DNA of 64,000 nt from Prevotella melaninogenica (GCF_018127925.1 NZ_CP072347.1:498501-562500); one strand, 5' to 3'. Counted from the stretch's first letter, positions 45,801 to 53,992 are shown. Notes: generated by a model not told the origin, from the letters alone. Translations and numbers: made by a program.

Positions 45801-46370
45801 CTTGATAACTGTCTATCAACACTCAAGCATGAAACGATGTACTATCCTTCACGTATTCGCCAGCTTGTAGACGAACCTGATGGTCAACTTGAGGCGATTG
45901 ACGAGTTGGCAATCTACTATAAAGAACTCTATCAGATTCTTAGTCAGCAGGCAATGAGCCAAGTAGAATCCGTGAAACTCGTGTCGCGCCCAGTGGATAT
46001 CACGACATTGGTGAGTCCATCGAAGCTGACAACAACCTTCGAGTCACCACTCATCAGTGGCGACCCTGTCTTCCTTTCTTATTTATTTGATATACTATAT
46101 CTTATCAATAACAACCAACCACTGACGGTCACAGCCGAAGAACATCAGCCTGGTTACCTCACCCTACATGTCATCATGTCGACACTGACACTCTCAGATG
46201 ACGTTTGTCGCGACCTCTTCCAGCCTTCTGCCGACCGTTTGATGTTCTTTATCTGCCGACAGATAGCCCGCGACAATGGTGAATCAACCAATAAACGTGG
46301 CTGCGGTATCTCAGCGAATGCGATACCAAATGGCGTGAGAATAGATGTGGTTTTGGCAAAAGCAAATTAG
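42831..46370 (+). CDS. Tandem two-module sensor kinase (DUF5112/DUF5113-like)
   Basis: A 1179-residue membrane protein containing two sensor-kinase modules in one chain. Module 1 has a lipoprotein-like signal (LLLMLAAC), TPR-like helices to about 390, a membrane helix (about 401-422), a dimerization helix and an HATPase with N-box NTLADNARKFTDKGG near 604 and G1 VADTGCGLTEEQQ. Module 2 starts near 709 with a second membrane helix (VLLAFVLATASLLTAQA) and continues with another periplasmic part and a helix near 882. Its cytoplasmic part contains LKHETMYYPSRI, a candidate phosphoacceptor His, but no clear HATPase nucleotide motifs. A response regulator and membrane protein follow. Signal and targets are unknown. 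Confidence 0.75.
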   Translation: MKRTKTYSIITGWVGCLLLLMLAACNVPHVQEVDELNDKAYALHYRNLDSVRIYADKAYSLAGSYDAGKAEALNNLAFVDLMKMRFTDAYAKLDSVLKITDNQVELLVADIQFMRLCQRESLNKEFYDYYEKAQKRIHRIEEDEELLSPRQRRRMVYARSEFAIVTSTYYYYVGLEQPSIKAISQINPDGEIQTDMAQLLAYYYNIGSGGIINTNSQKAIEQKEFEYLIRCYMLARQHNFPYWEANSLQAISELILNDKSRATLMHDNLPSFQYINLDNMPERLLAGNLAQRSLHIFQRYGDVYQTAGCYRTLASCYWQIKDYRSAIICLNKALHDNPAINQAPDLVASIREQLSVTYSAINNKQQSDYNRNIYLDLQDETRQDRYLTSRAEQLERTSKQLNLIIIAVALSIFFVLASLVLFHYLRRRKDTQGSLDDLLLPLEQWRHNNEKHMAELADKYEEVSEQLVINKLHLTDNKRKHLEQRAKISLVNGVIPLIDRMLHEIEKLKKGGESDAVQAERYTYIRELTDKINELNAVLTEWIQLRQGKLSLHIESFPIQQVFDIVKKGRMGFHMKGIDLRVEDTKAVVKADRVLTLFMVNTLADNARKFTDKGGKVTISSIEEPDYVEISVADTGCGLTEEQQQHIFDHKPIHDQKDSASHGFGLMNCNGIINKYKKISQIFSVCEMGVESEKDKGSRFFFRLPKGISRVLLAFVLATASLLTAQARPTRASDKATALAKKDYNTLAGIYADSAYFSNINGSYSKTLAYADTCRYYLNLHYLQLRPKGKELMKRLGSLSIVPAEIKWYHDSLPMNYGIILDIRNESAVAALALHEWEVYKYNNSVYTHLFKERYADNSLGEYCRMMMKSETNKNVAVALLVLFLLSIFPVYYVMYYRHRLSYQFCLERVKQINTILLSDVSEENKLREVEKGVSDRFPERLLAIVNQIKEALIASVEENQKSQSDIEMLEDEVRCVEYENERLHISNSILDNCLSTLKHETMYYPSRIRQLVDEPDGQLEAIDELAIYYKELYQILSQQAMSQVESVKLVSRPVDITTLVSPSKLTTTFESPLISGDPVFLSYLFDILYLINNNQPLTVTAEEHQPGYLTLHVIMSTLTLSDDVCRDLFQPSADRLMFFICRQIARDNGESTNKRGCGISANAIPNGVRIDVVLAKAN

Positions 46371-46396
46371 GAAACATAACAAAACAAAATATAACT

Positions 46397-47122
46397 ATGG
46401 AGAATTTTAGAGTCATCATCGTTGAAGACGTACCCTTAGAGTTAAAAGGAACGGAGGGTATCTTCCGAAACGAAATCCCTGAAGCCGAGATTATTGGAAC
46501 AGCAGAAAGTGAAGTTGCCTACTGGAAACTCATTAAGCAAAACCTGCCCGACCTCGTGCTTCTCGACCTTGGATTGGGTGGTTCAACAACGGTGGGAGTA
46601 GAAATCTGCCGCCAAACAAAACAGACTTATCCACATGTAAAGGTGCTTATCTTTACGGGTGAGATACTGAATGAAAAACTATGGGTCGACGTCCTCGATG
46701 CTGGTGCTGATGGTATCTGCTTGAAGAGTGGCGAACTATTGACACGTGGCGACGTGGCAAGTGTCATGTCGGGCAAGCGAATGGTATTCAATCAGCCTAT
46801 CCTCGAAAAGATTGTAGGCAGATTCAAGATGAGCGTGAGCAGTCAGCTGATGCACCAAGAAGCAATGGTTAGCTACGAGATTGACGAGTATGATGAGCGC
46901 TTCCTACGCCACCTTGCACTCGGTTATACCAAGGAACAGATTACCAACCTACGTGGTATGCCATTCGGTGTAAAGAGCTTAGAGAAGCGACAGAACGAAC
47001 TTGTACAGAAGCTCTTCCCTGATGGTAACAATGGAATGAGCGTCAACGCGACGCGTCTTGTTGTACGTGCATTAGAACTACGTATTATCGACATCGACAA
47101 CCTCCACGCTGATGAGGAATAA
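46397..47122 (+). CDS. Response regulator with helix-turn-helix output
   Basis: A 241-residue protein. The receiver domain has the acidic pair VEDVP at the start, phospho-acceptor Asp57 in LVLLDLGLGG, a threonine in LIFTGE, and Lys in ICLKSGE. The C-terminal half has an output helix-turn-helix region (LGYTKEQITNLRGMPFGVKS). It starts 26 bp after the kinase and its end overlaps the membrane gene start by 11 nt, so the three are an operon. It presumably receives phosphate from the tandem kinase. Confidence 0.85.
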   Translation: MENFRVIIVEDVPLELKGTEGIFRNEIPEAEIIGTAESEVAYWKLIKQNLPDLVLLDLGLGGSTTVGVEICRQTKQTYPHVKVLIFTGEILNEKLWVDVLDAGADGICLKSGELLTRGDVASVMSGKRMVFNQPILEKIVGRFKMSVSSQLMHQEAMVSYEIDEYDERFLRHLALGYTKEQITNLRGMPFGVKSLEKRQNELVQKLFPDGNNGMSVNATRLVVRALELRIIDIDNLHADEE

Positions 47123-47756
47123 GTTAGGTTATATAGTCTTAGTGCTTCTCATAGCCCAGTTAGCACTGATACTGCTCTCATGGCTTCTTACGGCAGCTTT
47201 TCCCGAGCTCCCGATGCGGTCTATGTTGAGCAGTGAGGGCATCCGTTGGTTCTTTGGCTCATTTGTCAGCAACCAACTTTCACCATTGCTTATCTACTTT
47301 ATTATGGCAGTGATGGCAGCAGGTGCGTGCGTTCGCAGTCGCCTTTATACTGCATTACGAGCGATGCTATCAAACATGAGAAGCGGCCTAACAAACTCCA
47401 CAAACAATCGTTACAAGTTCCATTATCGAGAAACGGTTGGACTACGCATAGCATTGGTTGAATTCATCGTCTATGTAGTTGTCATGATTCTTCTCACGGC
47501 TGTCCCCCACGCAATTCTCCTGAGCGTGACAGGACAGCTATTCCCCAGTTCCTTCTCCTCCAGTTTTATCCCCTCATTATCACTGATTATCATCATCATG
47601 TCACTAACCTATGGTGTGGCAAGTGGTACGATAGACAGTGTTGCAAAGATGCACAAGATTCTTGTAGGCGGTTTAGAGGTCGGCTCCAAGTTCATCCCCA
47701 CCTACGTCATCGGCATTCAACTCTATATGTCAGTCATATATGTGTTTATCCTATAG
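47112..47756 (+). CDS. Four-helix membrane protein of the sensor operon
   Basis: A 214-residue protein with four hydrophobic helices (about 7-25, 45-67, 105-130 and 145-165) and a C-terminal hydrophobic end (SVIYVFIL). No catalytic motif is seen, and the family was not recognised by eye. Start overlap with the response regulator means coupled translation. It could be an accessory sensor or a target of the system. Confidence 0.65.
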   Translation: MRNKLGYIVLVLLIAQLALILLSWLLTAAFPELPMRSMLSSEGIRWFFGSFVSNQLSPLLIYFIMAVMAAGACVRSRLYTALRAMLSNMRSGLTNSTNNRYKFHYRETVGLRIALVEFIVYVVVMILLTAVPHAILLSVTGQLFPSSFSSSFIPSLSLIIIIMSLTYGVASGTIDSVAKMHKILVGGLEVGSKFIPTYVIGIQLYMSVIYVFIL

Positions 47757-47984
47757 TCTCAACATATATTAATATAGGTTTGTAAACAGCTTCTAACCCA
47801 TACTTAGCGTTCCCTGCACCAACGGTACCTCTATGGTCAACATATTTTTAAATATAAACTCCCTTAGCTCCGTGACTCTGTGTGAGAATTAAATTAAGTA
47901 ACAAGGGGTTAGAAAAATATTTACAAAACGAGCAAAGAGGAGGCTGGGAATTGAGCTAAAAACAAGTAAATCTGTTACCTCCGT

Positions 47985-48135
47985 AAGTATTTTGTTATCA
48001 AGTAGTTGCAAAGGTGGTTCTCAAAAGGTGCTTAATAGGACTTCAAAAGGGCGTTAGTTAGGGGCTTAAAGGGCACCTTTTGCAAGCCAATTAGCCGTCT
48101 TTTAGAAGTCAAAAGAGCATGTATTGGTTTTGAGA
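47985..48135 (-). repeat. Dispersed intergenic repeat, copy C (inverted)
   Basis: Read on the minus strand it gives the blocks GGCTTGCAAAAGGTGCCCTT, CTAACGCCCTTTTGAAGTCC, AAGCACCTTTTGAGAACCAC and TTGCAACTACTTGATAACAA. It is the cleanest match to the common order and lies just left of the IS1595-like element. The rest of 47757-48140 has no gene. Confidence 0.85.
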
Positions 48136-48149
48136 TACATAAAAATAGT

Positions 48150-48692
48150 TTCTGTGTTTTGATAAAAGTACTAACAAACCTTAAACACTTTCAAAGTATG
48201 CCTCATAGTCATCAGAGAGTGTATAGATGCTGTCCCTCTGCCCCATAATCTCTCGCAATTTCATCATCATCAACCATGCGGGAGAGTAATATTCGAGTTC
48301 AAGCTGATGCTGGATCTCCTTAGCCGACAGTACCTGCTTGATGGATGTCATCATGTGCGCAGTAGAGAACCAATCATACAGCGGTAGTTTGCTATGTTCC
48401 ATAACGGTACCCTTTGTCAACGAGATTCTGTTGCCACAGTTCTCACATTGAAAGGATTTCCTTCCAGGCAGCCATTTATACTTTGTAGCTCCACACTTAG
48501 GACACACAACACCTATTTCCTCTCGAACAGCTCTAAGGTAGTTCTCGCAGCTATCCTCATCAGGGAACATCTGGAAGAAGTCTTTCAATAACATAGGTCT
48601 CATATTTGTGACAAATATAATTGATTTTCAGATTTTTACAATGGAGCTATATTGAAATTAACATACCTTAGTACTTTTATCAAAACACAGAA
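48150..48692 (-). mobile_element. 543-bp IS1595-family element with 8-bp target duplication
   Basis: 24-bp inverted ends (positions 48150-48173 and 48669-48692, starting TTCTGTGTTTTGATAAAAGT) enclose a single short transposase-like gene. The 8-bp AAAATAGT occurs at both borders (48142-48149 and 48693-48700), which is the duplication length of this family. The element is far shorter than a full IS1595 (about 1 kb). Confidence 0.88.
48181..48603 (-). CDS. IS1595-family zinc-ribbon transposase fragment (no DDE core)
   Basis: A 140-residue protein with the IS1595 N-terminal pattern: FFQMFPDEDSCENYLRAVR, a zinc ribbon CPKCGATKYKW...CENCGNR, and SLTKGTVMEHSKLPLYDWF. It stops at about the first catalytic position (YTLSDDYEAYFESV), 5 bp before the inverted repeat, so the DDE/DNxK domain is lacking. 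Full transposases are about 300 residues. It can bind ends at best and would need a complete transposase elsewhere; it may act as an inhibitor. The loss of the 3' half is by internal deletion, because both element ends are present. Confidence 0.8.
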   Translation of the reverse strand: MRPMLLKDFFQMFPDEDSCENYLRAVREEIGVVCPKCGATKYKWLPGRKSFQCENCGNRISLTKGTVMEHSKLPLYDWFSTAHMMTSIKQVLSAKEIQHQLELEYYSPAWLMMMKLREIMGQRDSIYTLSDDYEAYFESV

Positions 48693-48907
48693 AAAATAGT
48701 TTACAAATTCCTATAATTTGGAGATAAGTTGTTGGTGAAATACGAATAGATATAGTATTATTTGCATTTATCTTTTAGTTTATTTTCCTTTGTATAACTA
48801 TTTAGTTGGGGATATCAATACCACACAAGTATGTAAGTCTTTATTCTATTTCCAGTCTATGCATTTAACGGAAGAACCAAAGATAAGTAGTCAAAACAGC
48901 TGATGAT

Positions 48908-51802
48908 ATGGATGATTTACTGACAAGATATAATAAACTTCTTAGGCAATATGAGGTTTTGCACAAAGAGAATGAGGTTCTGAGATCACTTCTAAAAATC
49001 CATGGTGTTGAATATGAAACAAGGATGAAAGAAGATATGAATAAACCTATATATTCTTTGGTTTCAGTTCCAACTATTACTCTTTCGATAGATGAGCGCA
49101 TAAGACTTTTCCAATCTTTATTTAAAGGGAGGGAAGATGTCTTTGCACGGAGATGGTTTAGTAAGACAACTGGTAAATCTGGATATCAACCTGTTTGTAT
49201 TAATGAGTGGAAACAAGGAATCTGTGATAAGAAGAAGTATAGGTGTGTAATATGTCCAAATAGAAACTTTGCACCACTAACAACTCAAGATATGTATCGC
49301 CATTTAGAAGGAAAAGATGAGTATTGCTGTGATGTTGTGGGACTCTATGCTATCATGCAAGATAATAACTGTGCTTTCCTTTGTGCCGATTTTGATGACA
49401 AGAACTGTAAGTATGGTTATAAAGAAGATGTACTTGCCTATGTGGGTGTGTGCAGAGAATGGCTGATTCCCTATGCCATAGAGCGCTCGAGATCGGGGAA
49501 TGGTGCCCACGTGTGGATTTTCTTTGAAGCGCCTCTACCAGCATCTAAGGCGAGGAGATTAGGAAATACTATACTAACGGAAGCTATGACGCGTAATGGA
49601 CAGATGTCGTTCAACTCCTATGATCGATTCTTTCCCAATCAAGATTATTTGCCAGAAGGAGGCTTTGGCAACCTCGTTGCACTCCCACTACAAGGTCAGG
49701 CACGCAGGAAACAGAACAGTGTTTTTGTTGATAATGATTTCCTTGTATATAAGGATCAATGGGCATTTCTATATAATCTTAAGAAAATACAAGAATCTAC
49801 TATCGACCAACTACTACGCCTGCATTATCAAGAAGAACTTGGAAAACTGTCTATGTCGAGCGAAAGCAAGCCATGGGTTACCCCTTTGCCGCAAAATATT
49901 ACGCAAGAAGACTTCCATGCTAAGGTTGAGATAATCAAAGCAGACAAACTATACATCCCATTGAAGGCTGTTTCTGCAAAGGTACTAAACCATCTGAAAA
50001 GAATTGCAGCCTTCAAGAATCCTGAATTTTACAGTAAGCAAGCACTCCGTCTTTCTACATATGCCATTCCACGCATAATCTCATGTTTTGATATTACTAA
50101 CGAATACCTTGCTATGCCACGTGGTTGTGAGGATGCTACTCGATCTTTCCTTAACGACAATGCTGTAACATACACTATTACTGATAAAACAAATCATGGC
50201 AATAAGATTTCTGTTTCTTTTCAAGGGGAAGAAAGAGAGGAACAGTTGGAAGCCATCAATGCCCTATTACCATATACGAATGGCATCCTACATGCCACTA
50301 CCGCTTTTGGGAAAACCGTTACAGCAGCAGCTATTATCGCTCGTAAAAAAGTAAATACACTCATCCTTGTTCATTCGAATGCATTACTTAAACAATGGCA
50401 TGACCGCTTAACAGAGTTTCTTAATATCGACTACCCAAAACATGAAGAAAAGAATAAACGTGGTAGACGTAAGGTGTTTTCTCCTATAGGTTGCTTTGAT
50501 TCATCAGGGAATACGCTTCACGGTATTATTGATATAGCTCTTATACAGTCATGTTTGGATGAAGATGGTGTAAAACCATTTGTACAGGACTACGGAATGG
50601 TAATTGTTGACGAATGTCATCATGTGTCTTCTATAACCTTTGAACAAGTATTGATGTCTATAAAAGCTCACACCATATATGGGTTAACAGCTACCCCCAT
50701 TCGTAAAGACGGTCATCAGCCAATCATCTTCATGCAATGTGGTCCAATACGATTTTCTACTGATGTTAAAAGTCAGATAGCTAAGCAATCCTTCGATAGG
50801 TTCCTTATTCCAAGATTTACATCATATAACTTTATTTTAGAGGACAGGCTATCAATTGCAACCTTATATAAATATCTATCCGAAGATGAGATACGCAACA
50901 ATCTCATTGTAGAAGATATTTGCAAAGCAGTTAATACAGGAAGAACACCGATCATTCTGACTAATAGAACTGCCCATGTGTCTGTATTAGCAGAGAAGTT
51001 GAATGCTACCATCAAAAATGTTATCTCATTGACAGGGGCAGGTACGACAAGAGAAAAGCGAGAGGCAATGCAACGGCTACAAAATATTCCTGACAGCGAA
51101 CAATTAGTTATTGTCGCAACGGGAAAGTATGTTGGCGAAGGCTTTGATTATCCGCGTCTTGACACCCTATTCCTTGCACTTCCAATCTCATGGAAAGGTC
51201 TTTTAACTCAGTATGCAGGTCGGCTTCATCGGGAATATGAGGGAAAGAAAGATGTACGTATCTATGACTATATCGATATCCATGAACCAATTTGCGATAG
51301 TATGTATAGAAAACGACTCAAAGGCTATGCTGCAATAGGATACAAAACAATCAATACAGCCCAACCAACATTGTTTGATAACATAAACGACATACCGTCC
51401 TCCGTACCTGAAAATCAGATATTTAATGGTTCAACTTTCTACCGCCCCTACACTTCAGATTTGATAAAAGCAAAGCGTTCCATTGTGATATCTTCACCAA
51501 AACTGTATAGAACGGAGCAAAATCCCTTAGTCACTTTGTTGAAAGAACTTGCTCACCAGGGAATTGAAATTCTTATTACAACAGTTGCAGAGAACGAACA
51601 AACAGCATTCATCCAATCAAAGGGGCTATCTGTAAAAGTGAAACCAAAGCTATCATTATATACTACCATCATTGATAAAGAAGTTGTTTGGTATGGTTCA
51701 ATAAACACGCTTGGTTATGCTTCAAAGGATGATAACATGATAAAGGTGACTGATATTCACCTTGCTAATGAATTGATAGAGATGATACTCAAACATAGTT
51801 AA
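48908..51802 (+). CDS. TOTE-type primase/helicase conflict protein
   Basis: A 964-residue multidomain protein. Residues 1-37 form a coiled coil. About 60-300 form an archaeo-eukaryotic-type primase with FLCADFDDK (catalytic acids) and SGNGAHVWIFF (the His motif). A superfamily 2 helicase follows: Walker A TTAFGKTVTAAA near 462, VIVDECHHV near 564, YGLTATPIRKDG and AGRLHREYEGK. The C-terminus resembles phospholipase-D-like nuclease (TTIIDKEVVWYGSINTLGYA), but the HxK residues of the HKD motif are not present. This layout is that of TOTE conflict-system proteins, thought to act against invading DNA. The A+T-rich codon use and isolated position beside mobile elements suggest transfer. Function in defence is inferred. 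Confidence 0.8.
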   Translation: MDDLLTRYNKLLRQYEVLHKENEVLRSLLKIHGVEYETRMKEDMNKPIYSLVSVPTITLSIDERIRLFQSLFKGREDVFARRWFSKTTGKSGYQPVCINEWKQGICDKKKYRCVICPNRNFAPLTTQDMYRHLEGKDEYCCDVVGLYAIMQDNNCAFLCADFDDKNCKYGYKEDVLAYVGVCREWLIPYAIERSRSGNGAHVWIFFEAPLPASKARRLGNTILTEAMTRNGQMSFNSYDRFFPNQDYLPEGGFGNLVALPLQGQARRKQNSVFVDNDFLVYKDQWAFLYNLKKIQESTIDQLLRLHYQEELGKLSMSSESKPWVTPLPQNITQEDFHAKVEIIKADKLYIPLKAVSAKVLNHLKRIAAFKNPEFYSKQALRLSTYAIPRIISCFDITNEYLAMPRGCEDATRSFLNDNAVTYTITDKTNHGNKISVSFQGEEREEQLEAINALLPYTNGILHATTAFGKTVTAAAIIARKKVNTLILVHSNALLKQWHDRLTEFLNIDYPKHEEKNKRGRRKVFSPIGCFDSSGNTLHGIIDIALIQSCLDEDGVKPFVQDYGMVIVDECHHVSSITFEQVLMSIKAHTIYGLTATPIRKDGHQPIIFMQCGPIRFSTDVKSQIAKQSFDRFLIPRFTSYNFILEDRLSIATLYKYLSEDEIRNNLIVEDICKAVNTGRTPIILTNRTAHVSVLAEKLNATIKNVISLTGAGTTREKREAMQRLQNIPDSEQLVIVATGKYVGEGFDYPRLDTLFLALPISWKGLLTQYAGRLHREYEGKKDVRIYDYIDIHEPICDSMYRKRLKGYAAIGYKTINTAQPTLFDNINDIPSSVPENQIFNGSTFYRPYTSDLIKAKRSIVISSPKLYRTEQNPLVTLLKELAHQGIEILITTVAENEQTAFIQSKGLSVKVKPKLSLYTTIIDKEVVWYGSINTLGYASKDDNMIKVTDIHLANELIEMILKHS

Positions 51803-51928
51803 GTAACATGATATATGCCAATTTAGGATAAGTTTAGTATAAATAAATATCTGTATCTTTTATCCTTTTCAAAGCCAAATCAAACTACGAATGTAATTAT
51901 TTTTCACATCTTCATTTTTAAAAGATAC

Positions 51929-52075
51929 TCTTTAGCATTCGAATTAACGCCCTTTTGGCTTGCAAAAGATGCCCTTTAAGCCTCTTACTAACGCCCTTTT
52001 GAAGTCTAACTAAGCACCTTTTGAAAAATGATTTTGTAACTTCTTCATAACAAACGAGTTACAAAGGTGATAAGA
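51929..52075 (+). repeat. Dispersed intergenic repeat, copy D
   Basis: Blocks TTAACGCCCTTTTGGCTTGC, AAAGATGCCCTTTAAGCC, CTAACGCCCTTTTGAAGTCT, AAGCACCTTTTG and TTTGTAACTTCTTCATAACA lie in the same order as copy B. It begins 130 bp after the TOTE-type gene. Confidence 0.85.
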
Positions 52076-52261
52076 AAAGCGTTTTTTCGACTGTTTTTGG
52101 TGAATAAAGCACCGGTTAATGTAAAGATAATTCAGAGCGATGGGTTGTTTATAGGATATGAATTTGGGTCTTCAGTAATTTGAAGTGATAAGGTTTGCCA
52201 CTTGTGTTTAGAGTTTGAAACAATGTCACACGGAGGCACGGAGAGGACGGAGGATTATTTA

Positions 52262-52458
52262 ATCTAAATCGGTCATTAGACCACAATATGTATAATTCTT
52301 CTTACTCTGGTATTGTTTCCTAACATCTTTTATTTTCTTATCGGCATCTTGTCCGTCTTTGTAACTCGACGTAGCTCGCTACGCCTGCATTACAAAGCCA
52401 AACAATCTGTTCGATAATAAAACAAAATATGTTTAGGTTCTAATGACCGATTAGGGTT
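52262..52458. repeat. GTAGC hairpin repeat, copy 2, with inverted ends
   Basis: AATCGGTCATTAGA near 52267-52280 and its complement near 52440-52453 bound the unit. The central part matches 35383-35519, including GTAGCTCGCTAC. A copy of the degenerate TGTCACACGGAGGCACGGAG motif lies just before it at about 52222. Confidence 0.75.
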
Positions 52459-52485
52459 AAACCAAGATGATTAAAGCGATTAGCA

Positions 52486-52698
52486 TTAGCAAAGAGAGAG
52501 GTCTTTTATCTCACGCAGAGAGTCTAAACACATCATTACGGCATAAAGCATGACGACAAGATGATGCCATGCATCAAACTTCTTTATATAGTGTTCACCT
52601 CCCAGAGCTTGGCTCAGAGAGAGAATTTTATCACGATTAGAATAGTTTAACAGTTGAACATATAGCGATTGTCCGATAAAATGTGTACTTTTGTTCAT
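52486..52698 (-). pseudogene. N-terminal fragment of an IS4-family transposase (DUF4372)
   Basis: The 70-residue frame MNKSTHFIGQSLYVQLLNYS ... DAWHHLVVMLYAVMMCLDSL is the DUF4372 N-terminal domain of IS4-family transposases. The catalytic region is missing, because the frame ends in unrelated sequence. The right end of the element (TTTTATCGGACACCAATA at about 52815-52832) is still present and matches the ends of the two 234-bp MITEs. The 52.7-52.8 kb leader also carries a candidate small RNA. Confidence 0.8.
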
Positions 52699-52777
52699 CT
52701 TATTTCATTGTTTTATTATGACAGCTACAAAGGAAATAAGAAGGGCTGACTGTGCAAAACAATCAGCCCGTTTTTTT
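52686..52777 (+). ncRNA. Candidate antisense RNA at the IS4-family gene start
   Basis: TACTTTTG (52686-52693) matches TAnnTTTG on the plus strand. About 50 bp later is a terminator with GGGCTGA (52743-52749), TCAGCCC (52763-52769) and T7 (52771-52777). The transcript of about 75 nt would run opposite to the transposase leader, as RNA-OUT does in IS10, also of the IS4 family. There is no open frame. The hairpin could instead block read-in. Confidence 0.45.
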
Positions 52778-52837
52778 ATTATTCTGAATTAAAAAGATAT
52801 GAACGCACAAAAAGTTTTATCGGACACCAATATTAAT

Positions 52838-53326
52838 TTACATTTTGACACACCCTCTTTCTTTTTCCAACAACCACACTTTTCGGGCTGTTCCTCCTGC
52901 ATATCCTCCTAATTCTCCATTGCTTGCCACAACTCTATGGCAGGGAATGATGACCATTAATGGATTATGGTGATTGGCATTACCTACAGCACGGGCGGCT
53001 TTGTTTCTGCCGATACGTCTTGCTAATTCTGCGTAAGAAAGCGTTTCTCCGTATGGGATTTGCTGCAAACCTTCCCATGCGAGTAGCTGAAAGGGAGTGC
53101 CGTTTAATCGTATGGGGAGGTTAAAAGTCTTACGCTTCTGAGTGAAATATTCCGTTAGCTGTCGGCAAGCCTCAGTTAGTAACACGCTGTTTTGTTCCTT
53201 GTCTTCCGTCCACTTCGCTATCATTCGTTCGTCAATCGTATCTTCCCATTGGCAATAAACGATAGCGTCTTCTTCCTCGGCAAGTAATAAGTTGCCGAGG
53301 GGTGAGGGGTAACGACAGAAGTACAT
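52838..53326 (-). CDS. ogt: Methylated-DNA-[protein]-cysteine S-methyltransferase
   Basis: A 162-residue DNA repair protein that transfers alkyl groups from O6-alkylguanine (and O4-alkylthymine) to its own cysteine. The acceptor is Cys129 in IIPCHRVV, and the DNA-binding helix region YAELARRIGRNKAARAVGNA precedes it, with the usual GYAGG afterwards. Length fits the Ogt group, which lacks the Ada domains. It starts 3 bp after the stop of the HdeD-like gene, so the two are cotranscribed. Confidence 0.93.
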   Translation of the reverse strand: MYFCRYPSPLGNLLLAEEEDAIVYCQWEDTIDERMIAKWTEDKEQNSVLLTEACRQLTEYFTQKRKTFNLPIRLNGTPFQLLAWEGLQQIPYGETLSYAELARRIGRNKAARAVGNANHHNPLMVIIPCHRVVASNGELGGYAGGTARKVWLLEKERGCVKM

Positions 53327-53329
53327 GGA

Positions 53330-53992
53330 TTATTCCTCTACAACCTCAGCGTCTTCGATATTATCTGTAACCAACTTGTCGCCTGTCACAATCTTGGCAT
53401 CTTCAGCCTTCTCGTAAGATTTACGGACAAGATACATACGGATAATCAAGATGAATTCTAAGACTCCATAGTACATAAATGCCCATCCGAGAACTAACAA
53501 TGGAAGCTGCGCAGTCTCTATTGGTTTACTAATCAAAAGAATAGCTACTGCCAAGATGACTGTTGGGAAGAGCCACATATAGACTGGAACACGAGCGTAT
53601 TGACGTGAACGAGCGAGGTTCATAAACTGATTGACAGCACCGAGAATCAGTAATGCTGCAAGGATATAAACCACCCATGTGATAAACGTGTTGGGCATAA
53701 CGGCAAGGATGATACCCAAGGCAATACTGCCAACACCCGCAATAGGGAAGGAAGGCGACTTGAGGTTCTCTTCTTCTTGTTGTCCTTCTTGCTGTTCTGC
53801 CTTCGCTGTTTTCTTTGCTACTTTCTCCTTTTCAAAATAGTAAGCGATGCAGGAAACCAATCCAGAGAGTAGGAAGAGTATACCCACGGTGATGGTCATC
53901 CACGTCATAGTTTCCTCACGATATCTTACGAGGAGGAAACCTGTCACTAATACGATAATAGCCCTTATGGCTGATATTTGAAGTACTTTCAT
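53330..53992 (-). CDS. HdeD-like (DUF308) membrane protein
   Basis: A 220-residue inner-membrane protein with six hydrophobic helices in two groups of three separated by an acidic/Gln-rich loop (about residues 75-92, EQQEGQQEEENLK). The helices have the DUF308/HdeD pattern (SIALGIILAVMPNTFITWVV). Members are linked to acid stress in enterobacteria; the role here is unknown. It precedes ogt. A CAAAAATA stretch at 53998-54005 is a TAnnTTTG on the minus strand only 6 bp before the ATG, so the mRNA may have almost no leader, or the true promoter is further upstream. Confidence 0.75.
   Translation of the reverse strand: MKVLQISAIRAIIVLVTGFLLVRYREETMTWMTITVGILFLLSGLVSCIAYYFEKEKVAKKTAKAEQQEGQQEEENLKSPSFPIAGVGSIALGIILAVMPNTFITWVVYILAALLILGAVNQFMNLARSRQYARVPVYMWLFPTVILAVAILLISKPIETAQLPLLVLGWAFMYYGVLEFILIIRMYLVRKSYEKAEDAKIVTGDKLVTDNIEDAEVVEE

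Noticed and set aside
42831-46370. Frameshift or assembly error joining two kinases
   Set aside because: The frame is continuous with no anomaly visible; without a reference it is kept as one gene and the doubt is noted in the findings.
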